NCBI RefSeq assembly: GCF_047344985.1
Contig: NZ_CP178861.1
Coordinates: 3,224,001-3,288,000, forward strand
Direction: 5' to 3'
Origin: Bdellovibrio sp047344985
GTDB lineage: Bacteria; Bdellovibrionota; Bdellovibrionia; Bdellovibrionales; Bdellovibrionaceae
DNA: 64,000 nt
How positions within the stretch are numbered: position 1 is the stretch's first letter; each line of letters starts with the position of its first letter. The position numbers and the translations under genes were made by a program. Below the pieces are notes generated by a model that had not been told where the DNA came from, did no database searches, and worked only from the letters and a program-made list of their open reading frames with translations. This document shows, in pieces, positions 17,800 to 26,027 of this stretch.

Positions 17800-18573
17800 A
17801 TGGATCCCTTTGAGGAATTTGAATTTAAGCCGCTCACGGACGGTCTAGGTTTCCACAAAAAGAAATCGGCGACTCCGGCCAAGGAAGAAAAGAAAGCGGA
17901 CACTTTCTCCAAAAATCTTATGAAGGATCAAGGTTTGGAATTGATCGAAGAAACTTCGACAGATCCGCTTCGTCCGCCTCTTCCACGCAAAAAATCCGCA
18001 CCAATTCCACCAGCTCCGGGTTCACTCACTGAAGTGGGCGGGGACGGTTCTGCAGCTGTTGATGAAATTCTTAAGACGCTTCAGAAAAACCGTCGTTTGG
18101 ACTTTGAAAACTCCAAACAAAAGGTTTCTCAAACAACGACAAAAGAAGAATTCAAAAAGACAACATGGAGTTTTTCAGCCGCATTGCTTGATGGCATGTT
18201 GGTTGTTGCTGCAAGTCTTCTTTGCATGATCATTCTTTTGGTTGTGACGAAAGTAGACTTGATCGGAAACCTCACAAACCCAGACTCTCAAGGTATGATC
18301 TATCTTGCGACAGTGTCTTTGTTTGCCGGTGTGTCCTTCATCTACCTTACTTTGAATCGCATCTACATGGGCTTCACTCCTGGAGAGTGGGCTTTTGATC
18401 AAAGAATCGGAAAACCGGAAGAATTGAACAGAGCTTCTTACTCTTTAAAGGTTGTGGCTCGTTCATTCCTAGTGATTATCACAGGATTCATCGTGTTCCC
18501 GATTCTTTCGACTTTGTTCAATAAAGACCTTGCGGGCTCCATCACAGGCGCTCAGCTCTTCAAAAAGGCATAG
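17800..18573 (+). CDS. RDD-family membrane protein
   Basis: Membrane protein of 257 residues. The start at MDPFEEFEF is set by AGGAGAGG five bases upstream. The N-terminal 120 residues are soluble, charged and Pro/Lys-rich. The C-terminal half has three hydrophobic spans (about residues 131-152, 166-185, 218-240). The first carries the SAALLDGML signature of RDD domains, and GFTPGEWAFDQRI sits before the last span. RDD proteins are of largely unknown role; some have been linked to ion exchange. It stands between rsmE and the rfaE2-like gene, probably in one operon. Confidence 0.75.
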   Translation: MDPFEEFEFKPLTDGLGFHKKKSATPAKEEKKADTFSKNLMKDQGLELIEETSTDPLRPPLPRKKSAPIPPAPGSLTEVGGDGSAAVDEILKTLQKNRRLDFENSKQKVSQTTTKEEFKKTTWSFSAALLDGMLVVAASLLCMIILLVVTKVDLIGNLTNPDSQGMIYLATVSLFAGVSFIYLTLNRIYMGFTPGEWAFDQRIGKPEELNRASYSLKVVARSFLVIITGFIVFPILSTLFNKDLAGSITGAQLFKKA

Positions 18574-18578
18574 AGTTC

Positions 18579-19046
18579 ATGGGCCAAGTTCGCAATTTTG
18601 ATAACATTGAAGCGGCTTTGGCTCCTCTTCGTTCTCAAGGTAAAAAAATTGTTTTCACAAACGGTGTTTTCGACCTGCTTCACGTAGGTCATGTTCGCTA
18701 TTTGCAAGAAGCCCGAGCGTTAGGTGACGCTTTAGTAGTTGGCGTCAATGCCGACGCCAGCGTGAAGCGTTTAAAAGGCCCTACTCGTCCTGTGCAAGTG
18801 GAAGCGGATCGTGCGGAAATTTTAGCGGGATTGTGGGCCGTGGATTTCACTGTGATTTTCACTGAAGACACTCCAGCAAATCTGATTGAAAAAGTTCGTC
18901 CTGATATCTTGGTTAAAGGTGGCGACTGGAAGATTGATCAAATCGTCGGCGCTCCTTTCGTACAGTCTTACGGAGGCAAAGTGATGTCTTTGCAGTTCGT
19001 CGACGGCAGATCCACAACAAAAATCATCGAAAAAGCCCAGAAGTAA
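18579..19046 (+). CDS. rfaE2: RfaE2-like ADP-heptose synthesis nucleotidyltransferase
   Basis: Cytidylyltransferase-fold enzyme of 155 residues matching the C-terminal half of HldE, which adenylylates D-glycero-beta-D-manno-heptose 1-phosphate for LPS core heptose. Visible marks: FTNGVFDLLHVGHVRYL with the HxGH nucleotide-binding motif, VGVNADASVKRLKGPTRP, LVKGGDW and DGRSTTKII. No kinase partner is in the window, as expected for organisms with separate RfaE1 and RfaE2. Its stop codon directly abuts that of the convergent lipoprotein gene. Confidence 0.88.
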   Translation: MGQVRNFDNIEAALAPLRSQGKKIVFTNGVFDLLHVGHVRYLQEARALGDALVVGVNADASVKRLKGPTRPVQVEADRAEILAGLWAVDFTVIFTEDTPANLIEKVRPDILVKGGDWKIDQIVGAPFVQSYGGKVMSLQFVDGRSTTKIIEKAQK

Positions 19047-19850
19047 TTATTCCGGGCAAATCAAAGCGCGCTCTGCCGAAGTAATAGAGTATTTCACCAA
19101 CGGTTTAAAATCTTTCAGTCGTTGGCGAATGGTTGTGAAGCCTGCAGAGTTCCCGTCCGTGTTTTTTACCCAATAATCATCGACCCTGGCATTACTCCAT
19201 CCGCAGAATTGTTTCAGCGCCATACCGGCAATCAAGCCGGAAGAGTGCCAGCCATTCCAACAATGGGCATACACCGGCCCGCTCAACTTTCCTTTGATAC
19301 GGTCGTAAACCATTCCCAAAATTTTTTCGTTTTCTTCTGCTGCCGCATACTGCTTATAAATGAGCGTCTGATTTTGATGGGCCGTGTTTTTACACGATAC
19401 ACTTTTCGGAGCCTTCTCAAAATTTTCGGAATAAAGATAAATGGCTGCCCCAAAATCCTCACGACACAAGTTCGTCAATCCCACGGTAGGCAACGGATTT
19501 GTATTCGATCTTGGAGTTTCCAAGTTGGTGTTGTTTGCACCACCTCGATACATCACTCCGTGCAAAACAACACGAAAATTGCGAGTGCCATAAAGAGCTT
19601 CATCTCCATCTCCGCGATTGTCCGTGAGTTTTTCCTGGAGATTCGCGAAACCATAACGGAGTTTGAATTTCTTCACCTCTTCGTCTAAACGAAAGCCATC
19701 AATCGCAGGCTCCAGGGTGCCGCCGGACTGAGGTGATTCGGAAGAAAAAGACTCTTCAAAAAGTTTTGTGATACTTGCTTTTGCGCATCCTAAAATTTGA
19801 CAGGCGACCAAAGACGTAAGAATTAATTTTTTGAAAGAAGATTGTTTCAT
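19047..19850 (-). CDS. lipoprotein with degenerate tyrosine-phosphatase-like loop
   Basis: Lipoprotein of 267 residues: basic start, hydrophobic stretch and lipobox (QILGC). The C-terminal half resembles a dual-specificity/tyrosine phosphatase: VMYRGG early, then YAHCWNGWHSS, which sits like the HCxxGxxR phosphate-binding loop. Cys is at residue 197, but the position expected to be Arg is Ser. A phosphatase needs that Arg, so catalysis is doubtful; the protein may bind phosphate or act differently. GLIAGMALKQFCGWS after the loop fits the usual helix. Upstream DNA is shared with the divergent kinase-like gene. Confidence 0.65.
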   Translation of the reverse strand: MKQSSFKKLILTSLVACQILGCAKASITKLFEESFSSESPQSGGTLEPAIDGFRLDEEVKKFKLRYGFANLQEKLTDNRGDGDEALYGTRNFRVVLHGVMYRGGANNTNLETPRSNTNPLPTVGLTNLCREDFGAAIYLYSENFEKAPKSVSCKNTAHQNQTLIYKQYAAAEENEKILGMVYDRIKGKLSGPVYAHCWNGWHSSGLIAGMALKQFCGWSNARVDDYWVKNTDGNSAGFTTIRQRLKDFKPLVKYSITSAERALICPE

Positions 19851-20007
19851 TTCCTCATATTGAATGACTTCTAGAGCTCAACACAAGCTAGCAAGACCAT
19901 TAAAATGTGAATGCGAGGTTCTGTCGTTCTGCAATTTGACAATTCACTCGACATTTATCCTTTTTGTAAGATGAACCTCTTGCTCTTTCGCGAGAAAACA
20001 TTTGTCT

Positions 20008-21378
20008 ATGAAAACAAATAAACAAAAATCCATCTCTTTCATTCTTACATTATTAACCTCTTCCTCCGCCTTCGCACTGAATCTCAGTGATTTACAAGGG
20101 GAATCGCGACACGAATATCGCTCTCCTCGCGGAGTTCCTGAACTTTGTGTTATTGCGAAAAAATGGCCCGGGGCCAGCTACAAAACAGGTGACTTAGAAA
20201 AAGAGAAAACGCTCTGTAATTACGATTTTTATTTGAACATGGGTATTTGTCCAAAATATACGTCAACCAACCCCGCTATTCTTTTGTTAGAGCCGAACGC
20301 AAAATACACGAAAGAAGCCATTGATGCTTCCGACTGCAACCTTAAAAAGCTGGATGTAAAAACAGAGGCTAAATTTAAACAGACCATCACTTGTTCAAAC
20401 ACATCATCAATTGTCGCCTACTATCATGTCTCCCGGGCCTTGGGAAATATAGGTCGTGTTCCGACAACCGTTTTGCGCACGATGGACATTCAAACTCACG
20501 CCAAGCTCACGCAAAAGGCCAACGATTATTTGCGCAACGTGAATGACTCGATTCGCATATCATGGCAACACTTCGCCGAAGTCCATAAGTTTCCACGCAT
20601 GTATCCACTTCTTTTTGACAACTCTCAAACTCAGATATTTGGAGCTTTGAGTGATAACGTGAAAGACGAAGAACAGTACGGCGATGTTAGCGGCGTGGGC
20701 GACTACGATACGCGCTACCAAAGATTTCTTCGTCAAGCTCCGTTCCAAAGAGTGGCCAGCTCCCAATCAGTCCCTCAACTAGTGGGCTCTTCAGAGTTCA
20801 CCAAAGTGGCGCAAATCGTGACGCAAATGAAGGATGTTTCTGACATGGTTTTGTTGGACACGATGCTAAATCAACAAGATCGCATCGGAAACATTCATTA
20901 TAAGTTTTATTGGTATTACATCAATCCGCAAACTACGACTATAGAACGTTCGAAATCAAATGCGAAAGTCTCTAACGGACAAATCAAAGTTCCAGATGAG
21001 GAGCTTCGAGAAATGGCCGGCCGTAAAGCTGCTCTTCTTAAAGAAATGGTTCTTAAGGACAATGACTGTGGTGTCTCAAAAACCAATATGATGAAAAAAA
21101 TCGGAGCTTTGGATAAAGTTCGACATATGAGCTATCAAACATATCGACGCTTGCTCGCGTTTGAACAAACACTCAATACGCCTGCAGGTAAAGACTACTT
21201 CATGAAAGAGCTTTTATTCTCTGCCGCTGATTATTCATCGCTTTTTAAAAACACTCAGGAGGCGAAACGAATCCTGGTGAGCAAATGCCAGTCCAGTCAG
21301 CTTCAGTTCGATGTAGATTTGGAAAACTACGTCGCGGGAACAAACAGCCGTCGCCCAAAAACGACGTGCACACTTTAA
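20008..21378 (+). CDS. secreted protein with Fam20-like kinase features
   Basis: Secreted protein of 456 residues with a signal peptide (FILTLL...SSAFA) and several cysteines. ATG at 20008 is preferred to the TTG two codons earlier. No standard family is certain, but three segments fall in the order seen in Fam20/HipA-like atypical kinases. They are SSIVAYYHVSRALG with RVPTTVLR (about residues 135-160), DTMLNQQDRIGNIH (Asp291 as catalytic base, Asn as metal ligand) and VLKDNDCG (about 349-355), where the metal-binding Asp would sit. The usual helix-C Glu seems replaced by Ser. A secreted phosphotransferase is an inference. It converges on the VTC gene, sharing a TTAA stop overlap. Confidence 0.5.
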   Translation: MKTNKQKSISFILTLLTSSSAFALNLSDLQGESRHEYRSPRGVPELCVIAKKWPGASYKTGDLEKEKTLCNYDFYLNMGICPKYTSTNPAILLLEPNAKYTKEAIDASDCNLKKLDVKTEAKFKQTITCSNTSSIVAYYHVSRALGNIGRVPTTVLRTMDIQTHAKLTQKANDYLRNVNDSIRISWQHFAEVHKFPRMYPLLFDNSQTQIFGALSDNVKDEEQYGDVSGVGDYDTRYQRFLRQAPFQRVASSQSVPQLVGSSEFTKVAQIVTQMKDVSDMVLLDTMLNQQDRIGNIHYKFYWYYINPQTTTIERSKSNAKVSNGQIKVPDEELREMAGRKAALLKEMVLKDNDCGVSKTNMMKKIGALDKVRHMSYQTYRRLLAFEQTLNTPAGKDYFMKELLFSAADYSSLFKNTQEAKRILVSKCQSSQLQFDVDLENYVAGTNSRRPKTTCTL

Positions 21379-22160
21379 CGGTATAAAACCCCTGAGGATA
21401 AAATCTCAGGGGTTCCCAAATAGGTCGCCATGGAGTTTCCGAACTTAGAAAAAGATCCGCCAACCAGTTCGAAACGGCGGATCAGTTCCACCATCCAAAG
21501 TGGAATTTTCTTTTCACACTTCAACTCAAGCACGACGTTTTTGCCGGGCTCCTCAAATGAATCCGGGTGGTCATAGTGACAAAGAGACCTTTCATGAGGG
21601 CTGACACACCAATCCGTCATTTCTTGATAGCGCAAGTCCCGATCAAACGTCACACGGGCATAGTCATCAACTTCCGAAAGATAAGCCTTGCGACGGTATT
21701 GAGTTAAAATCACAGGACCTAAATTGTAAGTCATTTTCAAATGCAAAAAATCCTCTAAGTTAGTGAGCGAATATGGGTCCATGCCGCTGGGTAAACATTC
21801 ATTTTCCAGAATATTTCTCCAATCCTTTAAAAGAACCTTCGCTCGCTTTTTTCTTACGAACTCGCGAAGCTTATATTTCACTTCAAAAAAATACGGAGGC
21901 TCCGTTCCTTCCCCGTAAGAACGAATGCGCACATTGAAGCTGAAAGCGCCGGCGGACTCTTTGTATCGCAAAAGATATAAGCTCGGTGAATCTAGATATA
22001 GACTGTTGATGGTATAAAAGTGATCACTTTGAATCACAGAGTAATAATCCATACTGCAGTAAGATTCGACAAAACGTGAAATTGGATCAATCAACTCAGG
22101 CGAGATCAAATACTTCAGTTCATAGCGCTCCAGATTTAGCGGCGACACCTGCTGTCCCAT
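21375..22160 (-). CDS. VTC-domain polyphosphate polymerase-like protein
   Basis: VTC-domain protein of 261 residues, related to the catalytic tunnel domain of yeast Vtc4, which makes polyphosphate from ATP. Family marks in order: RYELKYLI (catalytic-tunnel basic strand), INSLYLDSPSLYLLRYKES, FNVRIRSYG, FFEVKYKL then RKKRAKV, ILTQYRRKAYL, RVTFDRDLRYQ, VVLELKC and KFGNSMATYL. No membrane segment, so it is cytoplasmic. Last gene of a four-gene operon; its ATG overlaps the upstream stop by one base. Bacterial VTC proteins commonly neighbour DUF4956 genes, as here. Its last codons lie inside a hairpin serving the convergent gene. Confidence 0.85.
   Translation of the reverse strand: MGQQVSPLNLERYELKYLISPELIDPISRFVESYCSMDYYSVIQSDHFYTINSLYLDSPSLYLLRYKESAGAFSFNVRIRSYGEGTEPPYFFEVKYKLREFVRKKRAKVLLKDWRNILENECLPSGMDPYSLTNLEDFLHLKMTYNLGPVILTQYRRKAYLSEVDDYARVTFDRDLRYQEMTDWCVSPHERSLCHYDHPDSFEEPGKNVVLELKCEKKIPLWMVELIRRFELVGGSFSKFGNSMATYLGTPEILSSGVLYR
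21387..21414. terminator. hairpin in convergent gene overlap
   Basis: AACCCCTGAG and CTCAGGGGTT form a perfect 10-base stem around an 8-base loop, just past the stop of the kinase-like gene and within the last codons of the VTC gene. T-richness follows it on the minus strand (TTTTATA), but little on the plus strand. Confidence 0.6.
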
Positions 22161-23314
22161 CAGATTTCCTTTTGTTTTTTATCGATGTAGTTTTTGTCCG
22201 GATTCTTGATCAGGATTTCACTTTCCAAAAGATAATTAAGGTAAAGCATTGTGATTTCTTGTTGTTGATTCAGCAGATCTAATTGCTCCTGTCGCTGGGC
22301 TATTTTGCGATCCATATTTGTTAAAGAATCCAGCGTTCCCACGGTGATTCGTTCCATTTTCTTGGCACTTCGATAGATCTCAATAAGGTTTAAAATCTGA
22401 GTTCGCAAATTTTGCAGCTGATCTCCACTTTCTTCGAGTTCTTTTTGCTTCAAAGCCCTCTTGAGAATCAGTTCATTTTGCTTTTGTTTGGCCAAAACAT
22501 CTGAACCCAAAATCGGAATTTGAATAACCAGTTCCACCTCGTACTGGGTGTCGGCATCCTTTTTTTTCTTTTGGCTGAGTTCCAGTGCTTTAATCCATTG
22601 CTGTTCCCGGCCCTTAACGATAGCCAGTTCCTGTCCCATCTGCTCGATTTCTTCATGAATGATTTTCTTGCTCAAAGAATCTCCGTCGTGAAAATGCTCC
22701 TGCAAAGCCATCGAGATGTCTTCGACTTGAATAAGATCCAAGCTTTCCACTTTTTTCTCTTTGGCATCGGGGACCCAGTTCAGAATTCTTTTTAGTAAGA
22801 GATCACGTTCTTGAGTCAGCGTACTTTGGATCCTTTGAAAACGATAAAGATCGGATTTTGCAGATAGAAAAGCTTTTGACGTCCCACGGCCCGCACGCAA
22901 AGAAAGACTTTGCGCTTTGACGTATCTTTCAGAAAGAGACACAGCGTCCTCAACGCATTTTAATTTCTGCTGAGTGAGTTCAAACAATAAAAGAGCATTG
23001 TAACGCGTTTGTAAAGCCCACCCTAGTGATGTGTTCTTAAGAAGTTTTTGTTCGTCAGTTTTATCTCGGCCCCTGGTCCACTCAGGCCAAGATTTCAGCT
23101 GAAACTTAACTCCAATTTCAGTCGCTTCAGTGCCGTTTTGTTCACGGCCAACAAAGCCCTCTACATTTCGCAGTGGATTTCTAGAGTCCGTGGCCTGAAT
23201 TTCGTCATAAGACAAATAGGTTTTGTCCGTCCAGGCTGTTTTAAGGACTTGCTCCGCTGTGACGGCGACGGCCACCGAAGAGCTTAAAAACACCAAGAGC
23301 CCGAACAGTTTCAT
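22160..23314 (-). CDS. TolC-like outer membrane/periplasmic channel protein
   Basis: Exported protein of 384 residues with a signal peptide (LLVFLSSSVAVAVTA). After a short beta-rich part it is long and helical, with heptad-like stretches (ALQTRYNALLLFELTQQKL, SLRAGRGTSKAFLSAKSDLY, and a Gln/Lys-rich C-terminal helix). This is the layout of TolC-family efflux and secretion channels, though shorter than the usual 420-480 residues. Its start overlaps the adaptor stop (ATGA) and its stop overlaps the VTC start. The adjacent HlyD-like gene supports a channel partner role. Fold assignment rests on pattern and context. Confidence 0.6.
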   Translation of the reverse strand: MKLFGLLVFLSSSVAVAVTAEQVLKTAWTDKTYLSYDEIQATDSRNPLRNVEGFVGREQNGTEATEIGVKFQLKSWPEWTRGRDKTDEQKLLKNTSLGWALQTRYNALLLFELTQQKLKCVEDAVSLSERYVKAQSLSLRAGRGTSKAFLSAKSDLYRFQRIQSTLTQERDLLLKRILNWVPDAKEKKVESLDLIQVEDISMALQEHFHDGDSLSKKIIHEEIEQMGQELAIVKGREQQWIKALELSQKKKKDADTQYEVELVIQIPILGSDVLAKQKQNELILKRALKQKELEESGDQLQNLRTQILNLIEIYRSAKKMERITVGTLDSLTNMDRKIAQRQEQLDLLNQQQEITMLYLNYLLESEILIKNPDKNYIDKKQKEI

Positions 23315-25089
23315 TCTCGCCTCTTTGCCGTCAGGAAAGGAATCGCGATAAACTTGGCATGCTTGGCATCAAAAACTCCATAAATCTGCCGAGGATTCGG
23401 AGAAACCGCAATGCCTTCTAGCTTTCGCACGTTAAACTCTTGCACAAGTTCCGCTGTTTTTGCTCCGGGACTCAGCTTCCACAAGGCGCTACACTGTTCG
23501 TCTCGACAAGAGGAGGCCACATAGACCAAATCCCCTTCAGATATAATATCAGTCAAATATATTTCTGAATCGACATTAGGAAGCTGATATTGAAACTGAT
23601 ACGCGACAGTCACATCATCAGGAGAAATTCGTCCTTTAGTTAAAGCTCTTTCCAAAGCTTTTATGCGTAAAATGATTCCTTGATTTTTGAAAAGTATCGG
23701 ACGCTTCAGAGCGAGATATAAATCATCCCCTTTAACAAAGTGCCCTTCGACCTCCAGGTCATCTTCCCTGCCTCCCTGTGCCTGTGAATAGATATCACGA
23801 AGCACACGGTCAGAAGAATTTTTTATCGCATCCAAAAGAGCCGTTCGTAAATCCATGTCCTTTTCGAGTTGAAACTTCAATCCATCTCTTTTAATTTTAA
23901 CAAAAAGCTGGCGTTCTTTTTTTAAATGACTTTTCTTTGTCGCAGATAATGAACTTAAAAGATAAAGGTAAGAGTCCTGAACTGATATCGATTCGATATC
24001 CTCCATTTTGTCTAAGCCTTCTATCGGCAACATCTGCTCTGCCACTTCACCATGCTGATTCATCAATAGAATCAAAGGACGAGAGTTTGGATAATCATCC
24101 GAGATCACAGCAAACTGTCGTACTTCAGGGAGATAAACTAAACCGGATACTTCGGGTCGAAATTGATCTGTAATTTGCGCCGGAAAGTGAATGTTTTCAA
24201 TGGTAGGATGGGTCGGCTCCCACTGCGTTTCACTTTCATCAGCTTGGGCGGTGCTAAACAACGTGATTCCCCAAGAATGGCGAACCGTGACTTTTTCACC
24301 TAAAAGAAATTCATTGCTTTCAGGAATTTTCAAAACGACCTCACGCCCCCACGCGGGCAGAGATTGAATGCGCAGAAGTCTTTGCGGAATAGGTACGATG
24401 CGCGAACCCACACTGATGACTTGCCCTTGCACTTTCGCTCCCGCAACAGAAGACACCACCATCGTTTGTCCCACCTTTACAGACGAACGCAGATTTTCAT
24501 TCACATATCCGCTCACATAAGTAGGATTGATTGGCACCAAGGTGATTAGCGGCGCAAAAGCGGGAGCTTTTTCACCATCCTTAAAATTTACGCTACCAAC
24601 GGCGCCATCGACTTCCGAAAAAACAAAAAGGTTACGAAGTTTACTTTCGATCAAGTCGATTTCACGTTTCGTATCATTCAGTTCGACTTGCAAGGGATCT
24701 GCCGAATCGGGCAAATGTGGAATATCTCGGGCAAGCAAGGAAATTTGTTTACGCAATTTGATTTCCGCTGAAAGACGGTCAAAGCGGGCTCGCAGCGTGC
24801 GCAATTGCAAATCAAGATCCGCCTGACTGAGTTCAATCAGCAAATCACCTTTTTTAACAATTTGATTTGGTAAAACATGCACGTGCTTGATCTCTACGGA
24901 ACTATCGAAATTGACATGATATTCCCGTGACTCAGCGACGCCTAAGATACTCACCGAATCCGTTCCTAACACCAGACCAAAACACAGAATGGAGACCACG
25001 GCACAACACCAACAGCCAAAGAGAAAACGATTGTCGTGTCCAACAACATCAGAAAAAAAAGATTTGAAAAATGCTTTGAGGGTTTTCAT
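23311..25089 (-). CDS. HlyD-like membrane-fusion adaptor fused to phytase-like propeller
   Basis: Unusual two-part protein of 592 residues. The start MKTLKAFF lies one base after the DUF4956 stop; a TTG four codons earlier is less likely. An N-terminal membrane span (about residues 22-42) precedes a lipoyl/hairpin adaptor domain (VHVLPNQIVKKGDLLIELS, a helical hairpin, FSEVDGAVGSVNFKDGEK and VGQTMVVSS). From about residue 300 it becomes a beta-propeller-like domain similar to esterase-like phytases: VSGLVYLPEVRQFAVISDD, MEDIESISVQDSYLYLLSS, LEVEGHFVKGDDLYLAL and KLEGIAVSPNPRQIYGVFD. HlyD adaptors link an inner-membrane transporter to TolC. The propeller fusion is not a standard adaptor layout. 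Confidence 0.7.
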   Translation of the reverse strand: MKTLKAFFKSFFSDVVGHDNRFLFGCWCCAVVSILCFGLVLGTDSVSILGVAESREYHVNFDSSVEIKHVHVLPNQIVKKGDLLIELSQADLDLQLRTLRARFDRLSAEIKLRKQISLLARDIPHLPDSADPLQVELNDTKREIDLIESKLRNLFVFSEVDGAVGSVNFKDGEKAPAFAPLITLVPINPTYVSGYVNENLRSSVKVGQTMVVSSVAGAKVQGQVISVGSRIVPIPQRLLRIQSLPAWGREVVLKIPESNEFLLGEKVTVRHSWGITLFSTAQADESETQWEPTHPTIENIHFPAQITDQFRPEVSGLVYLPEVRQFAVISDDYPNSRPLILLMNQHGEVAEQMLPIEGLDKMEDIESISVQDSYLYLLSSLSATKKSHLKKERQLFVKIKRDGLKFQLEKDMDLRTALLDAIKNSSDRVLRDIYSQAQGGREDDLEVEGHFVKGDDLYLALKRPILFKNQGIILRIKALERALTKGRISPDDVTVAYQFQYQLPNVDSEIYLTDIISEGDLVYVASSCRDEQCSALWKLSPGAKTAELVQEFNVRKLEGIAVSPNPRQIYGVFDAKHAKFIAIPFLTAKRRE

Positions 25090-25090
25090 T

Positions 25091-25807
25091 TTAAACCTCA
25101 ATCACAGATTCTTGGTTCATAAAATTCAAACCACGCACCGACTGGACTTTCCCCAACTCTTCAATAAGCTGTGCTGACGTGGCTTGAGGCTTCAAACGAA
25201 TTTGGTAAGAAAAATCCAGCCGCTCCCCTTGTCCCACCTCGCGAATGGTCGCCAAAGCAAAATGACGACACTGTCCTTCAAGAACATTCTCGACCAGACG
25301 TTGTTCATCAGCAGAGCGAGAAAGATTGAAACGCAGCAGTCCATCAAACTGAGGACCCGAAGCAAACGAGGACCCTTGTAGGACGATCAGCGCGACGACA
25401 AAGCACGCGGTTCCAAGGATAGCTATGCCATAGGCATGAACGCCCGACGCCAAGCCTACAGCCAAGGAAGCAAAAATAAAGAACATATCACGGGGGTCTT
25501 TGATATTCGTACGAAAACGCAAAAGAGAAAGCGCGCCAATCATCCCAATACCACGAGCCACATTGTCACCGATCGCCTGCATGGCAATAGCAATCACAAT
25601 GGGAAGCAACACAAGACCATGCAAAAAATTAAGAGAATAGGAAAGCCCGCGAAAGGTCTTCACATAAATCAAAGCCAACACAGTCCCCAAAACAAAACTC
25701 AGAAGAAACGCGTAGATGATAGAGATCCATGTCGGGTTCGCAAAAGAAGAATTCAGAACAGAAAAATCCAACATCGAAGCCCCCAAGTAAAAAAAGGCTT
25801 TATCCAT
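25091..25807 (-). CDS. DUF4956 membrane protein
   Basis: Integral membrane protein of the DUF4956 family. Three or four hydrophobic segments lie between about residues 20 and 145, with the family signature LLPIVIAIAMQAIG, NVARGIGMIGALSLLRFRT, KDPRDMFFIFASLAVG and GVHAYGIAILG. A cytoplasmic C-terminal domain (about 75 residues) ends the protein. Start is uncertain: MDKAFFYL (25807) or MLDFSVL (25774, with a G-rich GGGGG upstream) are both more likely than the GTG at 25912, whose extra 35 residues do not look like the family. DUF4956 function is unknown, but it is often adjacent to VTC-domain proteins, as in this operon. Confidence 0.85.
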   Translation of the reverse strand: MDKAFFYLGASMLDFSVLNSSFANPTWISIIYAFLLSFVLGTVLALIYVKTFRGLSYSLNFLHGLVLLPIVIAIAMQAIGDNVARGIGMIGALSLLRFRTNIKDPRDMFFIFASLAVGLASGVHAYGIAILGTACFVVALIVLQGSSFASGPQFDGLLRFNLSRSADEQRLVENVLEGQCRHFALATIREVGQGERLDFSYQIRLKPQATSAQLIEELGKVQSVRGLNFMNQESVIEV

Positions 25808-25918
25808 TCTGACCGACGATTTTTCAAGAACAACGACTTTCAAACACGGATGTATATCAACATCCAATTTCAAAGAAGAAATGCAAAATTTTAAACTGGA
25901 GACAATAAACACGAAGTC

Positions 25919-26027
25919 TTTTAAGAGGGTGATTTGGCAGTTTTATCAAGGCGCAAGGAGAAAGGCGTACGCCTGTACGCCGCCGACGCAGCAACGCAGA
26001 GAAAACTGTCAAGGCACCCTTTTAAAA
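25919..26027. repeat. 109-bp imperfect palindrome
   Basis: Outer arms TTTTAAGAGGGTG and CACCCTTTTAAAA pair with one mismatch. Inner arms GGCAGTTTT and AAAACTGTC pair with one G-T position, and the centre GGCGTAC-GCCT-GTACGCC is a strong hairpin. It lies between the DUF4956 operon and the preceding barrel gene and overlaps that gene's last codons. It looks like a mobile palindromic repeat or a terminator/processing structure; no transposase is present. Confidence 0.75.

Noticed and set aside
25808..25912. GTG start at 25912 for the DUF4956 gene
   Set aside because: It adds 35 residues unlike the family, with no Shine-Dalgarno, and begins at the edge of the palindrome; internal ATGs fit better.
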